In this document: positions 1-8,324 of the stretch, piece by piece
Layout: each line of letters begins with the position of its first letter
Position numbering within the stretch: the first letter of the stretch is position 1
DNA from: Marinifilum flexuosum
Lineage (GTDB): Bacteria > Bacteroidota > Bacteroidia > Bacteroidales > Marinifilaceae
Assembly (NCBI RefSeq): GCF_003610555.1
Contig: NZ_RAPQ01000008.1
Coordinates: 984,490-1,048,489, forward strand
DNA: 64,000 nucleotides
Reading direction: 5' to 3'
The notes under the pieces: model-generated
Told to the model about the DNA's origin: nothing
Seen by the model: only the letters and a program-made list of their open reading frames with translations
Databases searched by the model: none
Position numbers and translations under genes: made by a program

Positions 1-1897
1 AGTTTTCCGATTGGTAGGTCAATATTTTATTTGTGTTACTTTCTCTATCAGACTTATTATCGAATGAACCATCTCCGAATAATAATAAATACTTGATCAT
101 ATCCGATTCACCAGATGAACGGTCGTAGAACATTTTAATAAAATTTCGGATGGCTGATACATCAGATGTGCCTGAAGAAAACTCATTGAAAATTACATTT
201 TGATCTACTACGGTAACATGTAAATTATCAATGTTTCTGTGGTAATTAGCAATCTGTTCGGCATGAGATAAAAATGTTTTTGCGCTAACAATCAGCATGT
301 CGGTTTGTGGCAAGGCATGCAAATTTTGATTTTGTATGTTGCCAATCACTTTTGGTTCAGGAAAATTACCTTGAGGATTGAAAACAACAAACTCTTTTAA
401 ACTGTTGGTTGTTGCGTTAAAACTACCTGTGGTTCCATTTAAACTAAGTGGAATTTGTTTTGCTGCATTTTGATTGCTAACATCCCAGACAATTGTTGAT
501 GTTGAACAGTTTTGAATTTGAAAACGAGAAATGTTACCCGTTGCTACTGATTCAATATCTCTAAATGCAGTTTGTGAACCGTTTAGTGATAGATTGCAGC
601 GAGCATTTACCCTTAAGTAATCTAACCAACCAATAGATGAAGCAGAACTTTTTTCATATTCCAATTTAATATCAACCTGATTGTTTGTAGGTGTAAAACT
701 GGTAAATGTTTTTTCTTCCAATCTGGCATAAGTAGCCGTATAGCTTCCAGTGTTTACTGCTGAAAAATTAATTGTTCCTATGTTGTTAGAACCAGAACTA
801 AGTTTTAAACTGGTTTCTGAGGATGATCTTGCTGCAAAACGAGCTGTAACTATTGCGCTGGAAGTGTTTAATATGTTGGTAAAATTAAAGCTATAGTCGA
901 ATTCTGTTGTTACGTCGAATTCCTGTCCCAACCATAACCTGCCACTTTCTAATAAATTGGTTTCATCAATGTCGATTAATCGATAGTCATTAAAAGAATT
1001 AACTGTGTTTGTGAAATTTGATTCTGAGTTTTGCTGTTGTATGATTTGAGCACTTCCCTGATCTGAGCTCAGAAAGTAATATGCATTATTGGAGTACAAA
1101 TGATTTTCATGAACAAATTCAGATTTATCTTCGTCGTATCTCCAATTTCTGGGTCCTTTGGCATAGAATAACAGGAAATCACCATCATTAAAAGTTCCAT
1201 CGCTGCCAGTGTTGAAATATACAGGAACTACAGGAAGATCATCTTTTACCAATTCCGAGTTCATTTTTGGAAGCATTCCTCCTCCATAACCATAAATACG
1301 AACACTTGCCGGATTTGAAATTCCCATATCAATTAATTGTTGATAGGTAATTTTGTGAATGGCAGTTGTGTCAACTGAAATTTTCACCCAGTTTCCACCA
1401 CTTAAAACAGAATTGCTAGCATAGTTTTTTACTGATTTTACACTTCTTTGTTGACTGATCTTTTTGAACCGAAGTTTAAAACTGATTAGTTTTTCGACTG
1501 TACCATTTGTTGGATTTTTTCTGATCGGAACAAATTGCACTTTTTGATATTGAATCTTTCTGATTGAAACTGGTTCTGTTTCAGGTGTTATTTCTGAAGA
1601 AAAAGATTTATTTCGTAAAATTTGCTGTTCGATGGAACTTAACTGAGCAAAATGCGTATCCACTAACTCAACAGAGAAAATATCTCCGTTTGAACCTGTT
1701 CTTTGTAAGTGATAAAATTCAGGTAACCAGTTGTTCGTCAGATCAAGTGATGCGCTATTAAAGGTTATGGTTCTAATGTTTTCTCCATCTGGAGATGAAA
1801 TGTAAGTATCAGACCAATCTAGTTTGAAAGTATCGGAAGTTTGGGAAAAACTTACTTTTCCGATCAATAAAATTAGAACAATTATGAGATAGCGCAT
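1..1897 (-). CDS. porU: PorU, type IX secretion C25-family sortase (C-terminus cut off by window edge)
   Basis: Open frame from ATG at 1897 running off the left edge, about 632 residues without stop. It begins with a Sec signal peptide (MRYLIIVLILLIGKVSFSQ). A later segment reads ISVDTTAIHKITYQQLIDMG, then YGYGGGMLP, typical of the PorU N-terminal domains. Near the edge come SAKTFLSHAEQIANYHR, SSGTSDVSAIRNFIKMFYDR and LLLFGDGSFDN, which match the start of the gingipain-like C25 peptidase domain. In the family PorU is the outer-membrane-associated sortase that removes C-terminal sorting domains from type IX cargo and attaches it to the surface. The catalytic cysteine and C-terminus lie outside the window. 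It is divergent from gldJ; porU and gldJ are also close in other gliding Bacteroidota. Identification rests on motif memory and context. Confidence 0.85.
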   Translation of the reverse strand, partial: MRYLIIVLILLIGKVSFSQTSDTFKLDWSDTYISSPDGENIRTITFNSASLDLTNNWLPEFYHLQRTGSNGDIFSVELVDTHFAQLSSIEQQILRNKSFSSEITPETEPVSIRKIQYQKVQFVPIRKNPTNGTVEKLISFKLRFKKISQQRSVKSVKNYASNSVLSGGNWVKISVDTTAIHKITYQQLIDMGISNPASVRIYGYGGGMLPKMNSELVKDDLPVVPVYFNTGSDGTFNDGDFLLFYAKGPRNWRYDEDKSEFVHENHLYSNNAYYFLSSDQGSAQIIQQQNSESNFTNTVNSFNDYRLIDIDETNLLESGRLWLGQEFDVTTEFDYSFNFTNILNTSSAIVTARFAARSSSETSLKLSSGSNNIGTINFSAVNTGSYTATYARLEEKTFTSFTPTNNQVDIKLEYEKSSASSIGWLDYLRVNARCNLSLNGSQTAFRDIESVATGNISRFQIQNCSTSTIVWDVSNQNAAKQIPLSLNGTTGSFNATTNSLKEFVVFNPQGNFPEPKVIGNIQNQNLHALPQTDMLIVSAKTFLSHAEQIANYHRNIDNLHVTVVDQNVIFNEFSSGTSDVSAIRNFIKMFYDRSSGESDMIKYLLLFGDGSFDNKSDRESNTNKILTYQSEN

Positions 1898-2235
1898 TTT
1901 TTGGTTTTAAGTTTCGTTATTGAAAACAGAATTAACGCAAAATAAATAAAACTTTACACATTGACGAGCAAACTGCTTATGATATCTGAAACTTGATATT
2001 TTTACTTGTAGCGAAAAATATTTTATTAAAAATGATTAAGCCTACGGAATGAAGATAAAATCATGAATTAAATTTAGCTACAGAGAATCAGGTAGATGAG
2101 TACAGATTAGATTTTTTAGTAAAAAATGTTAAATATTTAATCGAAAAACTAAAATCAGATACAATAAAATTATAGCACTTTTAGTTATATTTGTTGAGTT
2201 AAGTATTTTTGAAGATAAACTACATTCAATCTATT
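1898..2235. other. Intergenic region between divergent porU and gldJ
   Basis: About 340 AT-rich bases between two divergent start codons. The only element I can support is a -7 box for gldJ at 2186-2193. I found no clear TAnnTTTG box pointing towards porU, no RNA gene and no repeat. Confidence 0.5.
2186..2193 (+). promoter_or_regulatory. Bacteroidota -7 promoter box for gldJ
   Basis: TATATTTG fits the Bacteroidota -7 consensus TAnnTTTG. Transcription would start near 2200, giving a leader of about 36 bases to the ATG at 2236. No TTG -33 element is present at the expected spacing, so the promoter is partly supported only. It argues against the upstream TTG at 2209 as start codon. Confidence 0.5.
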
Positions 2236-3750
2236 ATGAAACTAAATTATAGCATAGTTATTGCTGTTTTTGCTGCTGGATTAATGATCTTCCCATCATG
2301 TTCGAAGGTTAAGAATCTGGTAGGTAAAGGAGAAAAATCAAAAACTACCGGATGGGCATACAATGATCCTGACAATGGAGGTTTTGAATATCATAGCGGT
2401 TACGAACAGGCTACTGGTCCTGGACTAAAATTTGTAGAAGGTGGTACATTTACTATGGGTAGAACCCAGCAGGATGTAATGTACGATTGGAATAATGTTC
2501 CAAGAAGAGTTACGGTTCCTTCTTTTTATATTGATGAAACAGAAGTTCGTAATGTTGATTATCTGGAATACTTACATTGGACCAAAAGAGTTTACGTTTC
2601 TTACCCTGAAGTTTATAAGAAAGCATTGCCTGACACTTTGGTGTGGCGCGATGAGTTGGCTTACAACGAACCATACGTAAACAATTACCTACGTCATCCT
2701 GCTTATGCTGAATATCCAGTTGTAGGTGTATCTTGGGAACAAGCTATTGATTATTGTGAGTGGCGTACTGATCGTGTTAATGAAAGAATTCTTATCGATA
2801 AGGGAATCTTAAATGACGATCCTGCACAGCGAGATGAAAATAACTTTAATACAGAAGCATATTTAGCTGGACAGTACGAAGGTTCAGTAAACAAGAACTT
2901 ACCAGATTTAGACCCGGATAACGAAGAAAGACAAGTTCGTTGGACTGATGGTATTCTACTTCCAAAATACCGTTTGCCATCTGAAGCGGAATGGGAATAT
3001 GCTGCAACTGCATTGATTGGAAACTCGGAAGAGGAAAGAATTACTGATAAAAGAATTTTCCCTTGGAATGGTCACTGGGTGAGAAACGAGAATAAAAAGG
3101 TTCGTGGTCAGATGATGGCTAACTTTGCTCGTGGACGTGGTGACTACATGGGTACTGCTGGCGCTTTGAATGATGCTGGTGATGTAACAGTTCCAGTAAA
3201 CTCATTCTGGCCAAACGATTTTGGTTTGTACTGTATGGCTGGTAATGTTAGCGAATGGGTTGCTGATGTTTATCGTCCAATGTCGCCAGAAGATATTGCT
3301 GAATTTAATCCATATCGTGGTAACGTATTTAAAACAAAAGTACGCGACGAGGAAGGAAATATTGCCGAAAAAGATAGCTTGGGACGTATTCGTTACAGAT
3401 TACAAAAGGATGAGGAATTGGTAGGACGTGAAAACTATAAGACTGCCGATAACCGTAACTATCGTGATGGTGACGTATCTTCAAGTATTGTTTCTGATTA
3501 CGAGTGGAACAATCCAGAACATCAAACACAAGGTTCGAGCCGTATGTATGTGCAAGGTAGAGGACAGGATGGTAGCGATTTCAGTTCTATGGTTACTGAT
3601 AACTCTAGAGTGTACAAAGGTGGTTCTTGGAAAGACAGAGCTTTCTGGATGGCACCAAGTGCTCGCAGATTCTTGGATCAGAAAGAAGCAAGAGATGATA
3701 TTGGTTTCCGTTGTGCGATGACGCGCGTAGGAAGACCAACTCAGAAATAG
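2236..3750 (+). CDS. gldJ: Gliding motility / type IX secretion lipoprotein GldJ (SUMF1-like)
   Basis: 504 residues. The chosen ATG at 2236 gives a clean lipoprotein signal ending IFPSC, so the mature protein would be lipidated at that cysteine; a longer frame from TTG at 2209 only adds nine residues before the signal. The body has the formylglycine-generating-enzyme-like (SUMF1) fold shared by GldJ and GldK: GGTFTMGRTQQD, DETEVRNVDYLEYL, RLPSEAEWEYAA, AGNVSEWVADVY and, near the end, GGSWKDRAFW and DIGFRCA. GldJ is a periplasm-facing outer-membrane lipoprotein needed for gliding and for stability of other Gld proteins. GldK/PorK is the alternative, but that gene normally sits with gldLMN, whereas gldJ followed by murF, as here, is the arrangement known from Flavobacterium. 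A strong terminator follows. Confidence 0.88.
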   Translation: MKLNYSIVIAVFAAGLMIFPSCSKVKNLVGKGEKSKTTGWAYNDPDNGGFEYHSGYEQATGPGLKFVEGGTFTMGRTQQDVMYDWNNVPRRVTVPSFYIDETEVRNVDYLEYLHWTKRVYVSYPEVYKKALPDTLVWRDELAYNEPYVNNYLRHPAYAEYPVVGVSWEQAIDYCEWRTDRVNERILIDKGILNDDPAQRDENNFNTEAYLAGQYEGSVNKNLPDLDPDNEERQVRWTDGILLPKYRLPSEAEWEYAATALIGNSEEERITDKRIFPWNGHWVRNENKKVRGQMMANFARGRGDYMGTAGALNDAGDVTVPVNSFWPNDFGLYCMAGNVSEWVADVYRPMSPEDIAEFNPYRGNVFKTKVRDEEGNIAEKDSLGRIRYRLQKDEELVGRENYKTADNRNYRDGDVSSSIVSDYEWNNPEHQTQGSSRMYVQGRGQDGSDFSSMVTDNSRVYKGGSWKDRAFWMAPSARRFLDQKEARDDIGFRCAMTRVGRPTQK

Positions 3751-3773
3751 AGAAGTAGTTTTCGAAATAAAAC

Positions 3774-3806
3774 AAAACCCCATTCTATAAAAGGATGGGG
3801 TTTTTT
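3774..3806 (+). terminator. Rho-independent terminator after gldJ
   Basis: Ten-base arms AAAACCCCAT (3774-3783) and ATGGGGTTTT (3795-3804), extended inward by G-T and C-G pairs, are followed by T residues. It separates gldJ from murF. Confidence 0.85.
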
Positions 3807-3853
3807 ATTTGATTTTATTAATTTCGTCATTCAAATAATACGAGACAATTCCA

Positions 3854-5143
3854 ATGGAAAATTCTAAACTATACAGCATATTTAAACAGTATCCTATTGT
3901 TGTTACTGATACAAGAAAAATTGTTCCCAATTCGATATTCTTTGCATTGAAAGGGGCAAATTTTAACGGAAACAAGTTTGCCGAATCAGCAATTGAACAA
4001 GGATGTAAATATGCTGTGGTTGATGAAGAAGAATTTGCAGTGAATGACTCTTGTATTTTGGTGGATGATGTTTTAACTGCATTGCAGGATTTGGCCAGAG
4101 AGCATCGCAGGAGTTTAGGGATTCCGATTTTGGCCATTACTGGTACCAATGGAAAAACTACAACCAAGGAGTTGGTAAATGCAGTATTGAGTATGAAATA
4201 CAAAACATTTGCGACTCAAGGCAACTTTAACAATCATATTGGAGTGCCTTTAACATTGTTATCAATGACCGAAGAAACCGAATTTGGTGTGGTTGAGATG
4301 GGAGCAAATCATCCTGAGGAGATAAAGTTCTTGTGTGAGATTGCAGAACCAAATTTTGGAATCATTACCAATGTTGGGAAAGCGCATTTGGAAGGTTTTG
4401 GTTCATTCGAAGGGGTTAAAAAAACCAAGAAGGAACTGTACGATTACTTGCAGGGTAGAGGCAAGGTGTTTGTAAACTGCGAGAGCGATCATTTAATGGG
4501 AATGTTGAATGATCAGGAAATACATAGCTATGGCAATAGCGAGGAGGCCGATAGTAAAGCCAAATTTTTGCAAGCTGCACCTTATTTGGTATTGGAATTA
4601 AGATCTCCGAAAATTGGCAAGCTTTACATCAAAACCAAATTGATTGGTGGCTACAATTTCGAGAATGCTCTGGCAGCCGTTACGGTTGGACGATATTTCG
4701 ATGTCAAGGAATCGGATATTAAAGTGGCTTTGGAGAATTACGAACCAAGCAACAATCGTTCGCAACTAAAGAAGACCGAAAATAATGTTTTGTTTTTGGA
4801 TGCCTACAATGCCAACCCAACCAGTATGGGAGTTGCGGTAAACAATTTTGCCGATTTGCCAATAAAAAACAAGTTGGTGATTTTGGGAGACATGCTGGAA
4901 CTGGGAGAAGATTCGGAAAAAGAACATCAGCAATTAATTGAATTGTTACAGGAAAGATCTTTGGAGAATGTGTACCTGGTGGGAGATATCTTCTCGAAGG
5001 TGAATTCCGAAAATCAGTATAAAACTTTTCTTAAAGCAGAAGAGGTTGCTGCCATTTTGGAGAAAGAAGAAGTTAAGAATCATTACATCCTGATAAAGGG
5101 ATCGAGAGGAATTCAGTTAGAGAAGTTGATAGAAAAATTGTAG
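3854..5143 (+). CDS. murF: UDP-N-acetylmuramoyl-tripeptide--D-alanyl-D-alanine ligase MurF
   Basis: 429 residues, normal MurF length. It adds D-Ala-D-Ala to the UDP-MurNAc-tripeptide, the last cytoplasmic step of peptidoglycan precursor synthesis. The N-terminal substrate domain has the family signature VTDTRKIVPNSIFFALKG near residues 18-35. The P-loop is ITGTNGKTTTKE near residue 96. EMGANHPEEI and ITNVGKAHLEGFGS follow in the central ATPase domain, and DAYNANPTSM plus VILGDMLELG mark the C-terminal domain. It overlaps no neighbour and lies two bases before the SMR gene, so those two are probably co-transcribed. Confidence 0.95.
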   Translation: MENSKLYSIFKQYPIVVTDTRKIVPNSIFFALKGANFNGNKFAESAIEQGCKYAVVDEEEFAVNDSCILVDDVLTALQDLAREHRRSLGIPILAITGTNGKTTTKELVNAVLSMKYKTFATQGNFNNHIGVPLTLLSMTEETEFGVVEMGANHPEEIKFLCEIAEPNFGIITNVGKAHLEGFGSFEGVKKTKKELYDYLQGRGKVFVNCESDHLMGMLNDQEIHSYGNSEEADSKAKFLQAAPYLVLELRSPKIGKLYIKTKLIGGYNFENALAAVTVGRYFDVKESDIKVALENYEPSNNRSQLKKTENNVLFLDAYNANPTSMGVAVNNFADLPIKNKLVILGDMLELGEDSEKEHQQLIELLQERSLENVYLVGDIFSKVNSENQYKTFLKAEEVAAILEKEEVKNHYILIKGSRGIQLEKLIEKL

Positions 5144-5145
5144 AA

Positions 5146-5472
5146 ATGGGAATAGCTTGGATTTATTTAATTGTAGCGGGATTATTTGAGGCCGTTTGGG
5201 CCATTGGACTAAAATATGCACAAGGATTCACGAAACTGTGGCCAAGTGTAATTACCATTGTTGCTATGGGCATTAGTCTGTACTTTTTAGCTTTGGCCAT
5301 TAAAAATTTACCAGTTGGTACGGCATATGCTGTTTGGACTGGGATAGGTGCTTTGTCTACCGCGGTACTAGGAATCGTTTTGTTTGGAGAGCCTGTTCAT
5401 TTCTCTCGTATATTCTTCATGCTCCTGTTGTTGGTTGCCATTATTGGATTAAAGTTTACAGCTACTACCTAG
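5146..5472 (+). CDS. gdx: SMR-family small exporter, guanidinium exporter (Gdx/SugE) type
   Basis: 108 residues with four transmembrane helices, typical small multidrug resistance size. GLFEAVWAIGLKYAQGF contains the essential membrane glutamate in helix 1. LPVGTAYAVWTGIGALSTAV in helix 3 is very like Escherichia coli SugE/Gdx. The E-x-x-W-x-x-G-L-K pattern and the TGIGA motif favour the guanidinium exporter subtype over the EmrE quaternary-ammonium subtype. Family members work as antiparallel dimers exchanging guanidinium for protons. It starts two bases after murF, so it may share the murF transcript. I saw no guanidine riboswitch in front of it. Confidence 0.85.
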   Translation: MGIAWIYLIVAGLFEAVWAIGLKYAQGFTKLWPSVITIVAMGISLYFLALAIKNLPVGTAYAVWTGIGALSTAVLGIVLFGEPVHFSRIFFMLLLLVAIIGLKFTATT

Positions 5473-5563
5473 ATGTTTTTTTGTCGATAGTTTGAGATCC
5501 ATTTGATGAATTAGGAATCATTACTCAAGCAGAATCGATTGTTATTGATTGGTAAAATATTGC

Positions 5564-5731
5564 GGTGCTCTGCACCTTAATGATAATTGCAATGTCAACC
5601 TATCTATAAATATTAAGCAGCAGCGCTGCTTAAAGATAAAATAAAGTAGGAAGCTCATATTGAATTGGTGAGGAACACCAGAATATTTATAGCTCAAGGT
5701 TCAATATAAATGAACAGGGGTACAGCGTACC
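5564..5731. repeat. Cluster of four short GC-stem hairpins (REP-like)
   Basis: Four compact dyads within 170 bases: GGTGC-TCT-GCACC (5564-5576), AAGCAGC-AGC-GCTGCTT (5615-5631), GGTG-AGGAA-CACC (5667-5679) and GGTAC-AGC-GTACC (5719-5731). An 11-base perfect inverted repeat, CTATAAATATT (5604-5614) and AATATTTATAG (5682-5692), brackets the middle. The GC-rich stems stand out in an AT-rich spacer. The arrangement resembles repetitive extragenic palindromes known in Bacteroidota intergenic DNA, possibly the decayed remains of one element. Confidence 0.6.
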
Positions 5732-6017
5732 GTAATTTTTCCAATTATTTATCTTCAGGAATTCGTATTTAGTGGCTTATGATCTGTGAAAAGAACAGGC
5801 ATCCTATTTATTTGCATTGAAATATGAATGAAAAATAGTTACTGATTTATTTTTCATTTATTGAATACAACTTCTTCTGTTGTTCTGTTATTCAGTTATC
5901 TTTTGTGCCTACTTGGTTGAGATTCTTGTTCTTCTAAAGATAGTTTGTTTGTAATGTGTTGCAATACATGCTTGTAGTGTTGCTTTTATGATTTTATATA
6001 TTATTATGTAGCCCCAA

Positions 6018-6206
6018 CGGAAAGCTTCAACCGAGCACCGGAAGATTGTAACCGAGCGGCGGAAAACCTCAACCGAGCAGTGGAATACTTCAACCGAGCG
6101 GTGGAAGATTGCAACCTATTGGCGAAAAGTTGCAACACGATGAAGTAAGATTACAACCGAGTGAAGGAATACTACAAATAGGCAGCGGAATGCTGTAACA
6201 CATCAG
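6018..6206. repeat. Nine-unit 21-bp tandem array
   Basis: Nine contiguous units of exactly 21 bases, starting at 6018, 6039, 6060, 6081, 6102, 6123, 6144, 6165 and 6186. A typical unit is TGGAATACTTCAACCGAGCGG. GGAA near the start and CAACCGAG in the second half are best conserved in units 1-4 and decay towards unit 9. Junctions form an imperfect dyad, for example TTCAACCG-AG-CGGTGGAA at 6089-6106. One frame stays open through the first five units but has no start and meets a stop in unit 6, so it is probably not coding. Confidence 0.8.
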
Positions 6207-6316
6207 TTCTAAAGCTTAACCAGTGGATTAGGCATGGCAAAATGTTGTCTGATTACCACAACCAGGCATTTAAGCATTATTAATAATTAGGAATTTAAAG
6301 CAAACAGGCAGAATGG

Positions 6317-7351
6317 CTATGCTTTTAGTTGTTGTTCAATCTCAGAATATCTTTTCTTCGATCTGAGAAAGTAATCGAAAATGATGCTATTGCGGTAAAT
6401 TTCTTTGTGATGATTCTTGCTTACAAGAGGTAATAATTCTTTGCGCTTCCTATGGAATTGTCCAATCATGCCATAGAAAGACATGTGAGCTTTAAATACG
6501 GCTGCAAAGTTGGCAAATTCACCACCAAGCAAAAATTTAAAGGCTGCAACACCATCTAACACCATTCGGTAAAAGAATGTAGATATGAATTTATTGGATG
6601 GCAGGTTCTTGTACAACATCAACAGGTTGTTGCGGAAATTTAGGAACAACTTGCGCGAACTGTGATTAGGAAGGGTTGCCCCGCCAACATGGTAAACCGT
6701 TGAGTTGGTATCGCAAATGATTCTGTGCCCCTGGTTTTTAATACGCCAGCAAAGATCGATTTCTTCCATGTGAGCAAAGAAATCTCCATCTAAACCACCT
6801 GTATTCTTGTAGATATCAGCTCTGATAAACAAGGCAGCACCACTGGCCCACAGCACATCAATGTTGTTATCGTACTGGGCAGTGTCTTCCTCAATGGTAT
6901 CAAGAATTCTACCTCGGCAAAACGGGTATCCCAAATAATCGATAAAACCTCCTGCAGCACCAGCATACTCAAAACCCGACTTGTTGTGGTAAGCTTTAAT
7001 TTTTGGCTGAGCAGCAGCAATATCGGTATTGTTTTCGAACTGCTGGTAAATGGAATCTAACCAGTTTTCACTCACTTCCACATCCGAGTTCAGCAGAACA
7101 AAGTATTCATGATCGAGTTGAGCCAAGGCTCTGTTGTATCCTTCGGCAAAACCATAGTTTTTATCCAATTGAATTAATCTGATATCAGGATATTCTTGCT
7201 CAAGAAATGCAATGGAATTGTCGGTTGAGGCGTTATCAGCCACAATTATTTCGGCCCATTCTCTTTTAGAGTGGCTTACCACTGAAGGAAGGAACTGTTT
7301 CAAAAGTTCTTTGCCATTCCAATTTAGTATTACAATTCCGATTCTATTCAT
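6317..7351 (-). CDS. Family 2 glycosyltransferase
   Basis: 344 residues. The GT-A fold is shown by VILNWNGKELLKQFLPSV at the N-terminus, IIVADNASTDNSIAFL for nucleotide binding, and VLLNSDVEVSENWLDS with the metal-binding acidic motif. A later ASGAALFIRADIY and HMEEIDLCWRIKNQGHR segment contains the likely catalytic acidic residues of rhamnosyl/galactosyl-type GT2 enzymes. No strong membrane anchor is visible. It is the last gene of the minus run mtaB, IMPase, acyltransferase, glycosyltransferase, so a role in surface glycolipid or polysaccharide assembly is plausible. Donor and acceptor cannot be told from sequence. Confidence 0.85.
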   Translation of the reverse strand: MNRIGIVILNWNGKELLKQFLPSVVSHSKREWAEIIVADNASTDNSIAFLEQEYPDIRLIQLDKNYGFAEGYNRALAQLDHEYFVLLNSDVEVSENWLDSIYQQFENNTDIAAAQPKIKAYHNKSGFEYAGAAGGFIDYLGYPFCRGRILDTIEEDTAQYDNNIDVLWASGAALFIRADIYKNTGGLDGDFFAHMEEIDLCWRIKNQGHRIICDTNSTVYHVGGATLPNHSSRKLFLNFRNNLLMLYKNLPSNKFISTFFYRMVLDGVAAFKFLLGGEFANFAAVFKAHMSFYGMIGQFHRKRKELLPLVSKNHHKEIYRNSIIFDYFLRSKKRYSEIEQQLKA

Positions 7352-7423
7352 TTCTTCTTTAAAAATACCTGTAAATCAGTAACTCTATTGTTTTGTTGAC
7401 TGATAACTATTTACTGCTCACTA

Positions 7424-8299
7424 TTAACTGTCTTTCTTGTGCTTCCATCGCTTGTGCGACCATAGCCAATAAGCAGGATTCTTCTGAATGATTTCTTCTA
7501 AAACACGAGTATGTTTCTCTGTAATTTCATTGTCTTTAGCCTCTTTAGGATTATCGAACAATGGGATGAAATCAACCTCGTAATATCCTCGTTTTACCTT
7601 TTGCATACTACAAAATACAACAGCCTGATCCAATTTCTTGGCAATACGTTCGGTTCCTTGCAAAATAGGTGTATCCTGATTTAAGAATTTGGTCCAGTAA
7701 TGAATGCTGTTTCTGTTTGGAGTTTGATCGCCAAGAAAAACAGTTACGGTAAATTCTTTTTCACTTCTGTACCTTAGCATGGTTCGCAAAGTATCATCTT
7801 TTGGAAGCGTTTTGGCACCAAATCGTTCTCTTAATTGGATGTATAATTTATCGAAAACCTTATTGTGAAGAGGTTTGTAAATCGGAAGCAAATTAACATC
7901 TTTCCAAGCTGGAAAGGAAGTCATCCATTCCCAATTGCCATAGTGACCAAGAATAGCCATTACGCTTTTACCAGATTCTTTATACTGATTGAAAAAATCA
8001 GGTTGTAGGAACTTACATCTTTTTTTGATTTCCTTCTCGCTTATGGTCCATAGTTTAATGGTTTCGATAAAGCTATCGCAGAAATGCGAGAAGAATTCTT
8101 TTCCTATTTTTCTAATCTCTTTATCAGATTTCTCGGGAAAGGCATTCTTTAAATTCGCATGAACAACTTGCTTGCGATACCCCACAACATGGTACACAAT
8201 AAAGAAAATAATATCAGAAAAGATATAGAGTACTGGCAATGGCAAATAACTTAATAGCTTTATAAAACCATATGCGATATAGGAAAAAAACTTAGTCAT
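7424..8299 (-). CDS. Lysophospholipid / lipid A-type acyltransferase (LpxL/HtrB family)
   Basis: 291 residues, usual size for the family. An N-terminal hydrophobic helix (residues about 5-40) anchors it to the inner membrane. ILGHYGNWEWM near residue 110 is the H-x4-D/E-like catalytic motif, here H-Y-G-N-W-E. FLGDQTPNRNS follows, then a basic C-terminus with NPAYWLWSHKRWKH, which is highly characteristic of the LpxL/LpxM family. These enzymes add secondary acyl chains to lipid A. It sits 25 bases after the IMPase gene and before the glycosyltransferase, consistent with an envelope-lipid role. The exact acyl donor and position are unknown. Confidence 0.88.
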   Translation of the reverse strand: MTKFFSYIAYGFIKLLSYLPLPVLYIFSDIIFFIVYHVVGYRKQVVHANLKNAFPEKSDKEIRKIGKEFFSHFCDSFIETIKLWTISEKEIKKRCKFLQPDFFNQYKESGKSVMAILGHYGNWEWMTSFPAWKDVNLLPIYKPLHNKVFDKLYIQLRERFGAKTLPKDDTLRTMLRYRSEKEFTVTVFLGDQTPNRNSIHYWTKFLNQDTPILQGTERIAKKLDQAVVFCSMQKVKRGYYEVDFIPLFDNPKEAKDNEITEKHTRVLEEIIQKNPAYWLWSHKRWKHKKDS

Positions 8300-8324
8300 G
8301 TTATCAGATCAATAAAAAAGAGAA

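Larger units (their letters stand above)
5473..6316. other. Gene-free intergenic region with hairpin cluster and tandem array
   Basis: About 840 bases with no convincing coding frame. Two repeat structures, listed separately, occupy 5564-5731 and 6018-6206. The stretch between them is AT-rich and I see nothing further in it. It lies between the tail of the plus-strand gdx gene and the tail of the minus-strand glycosyltransferase gene. Confidence 0.6.

Noticed and set aside
2209-2235. TTG start giving nine extra residues to GldJ
   Set aside because: The ATG at 2236 gives a clean lipoprotein signal, and the predicted transcription start near 2200 leaves almost no leader for the TTG.
6018-6206. 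CRISPR array
   Set aside because: Units are 21 bases head to tail with no 30-40 base spacers, units drift gradually, and no cas genes are present.
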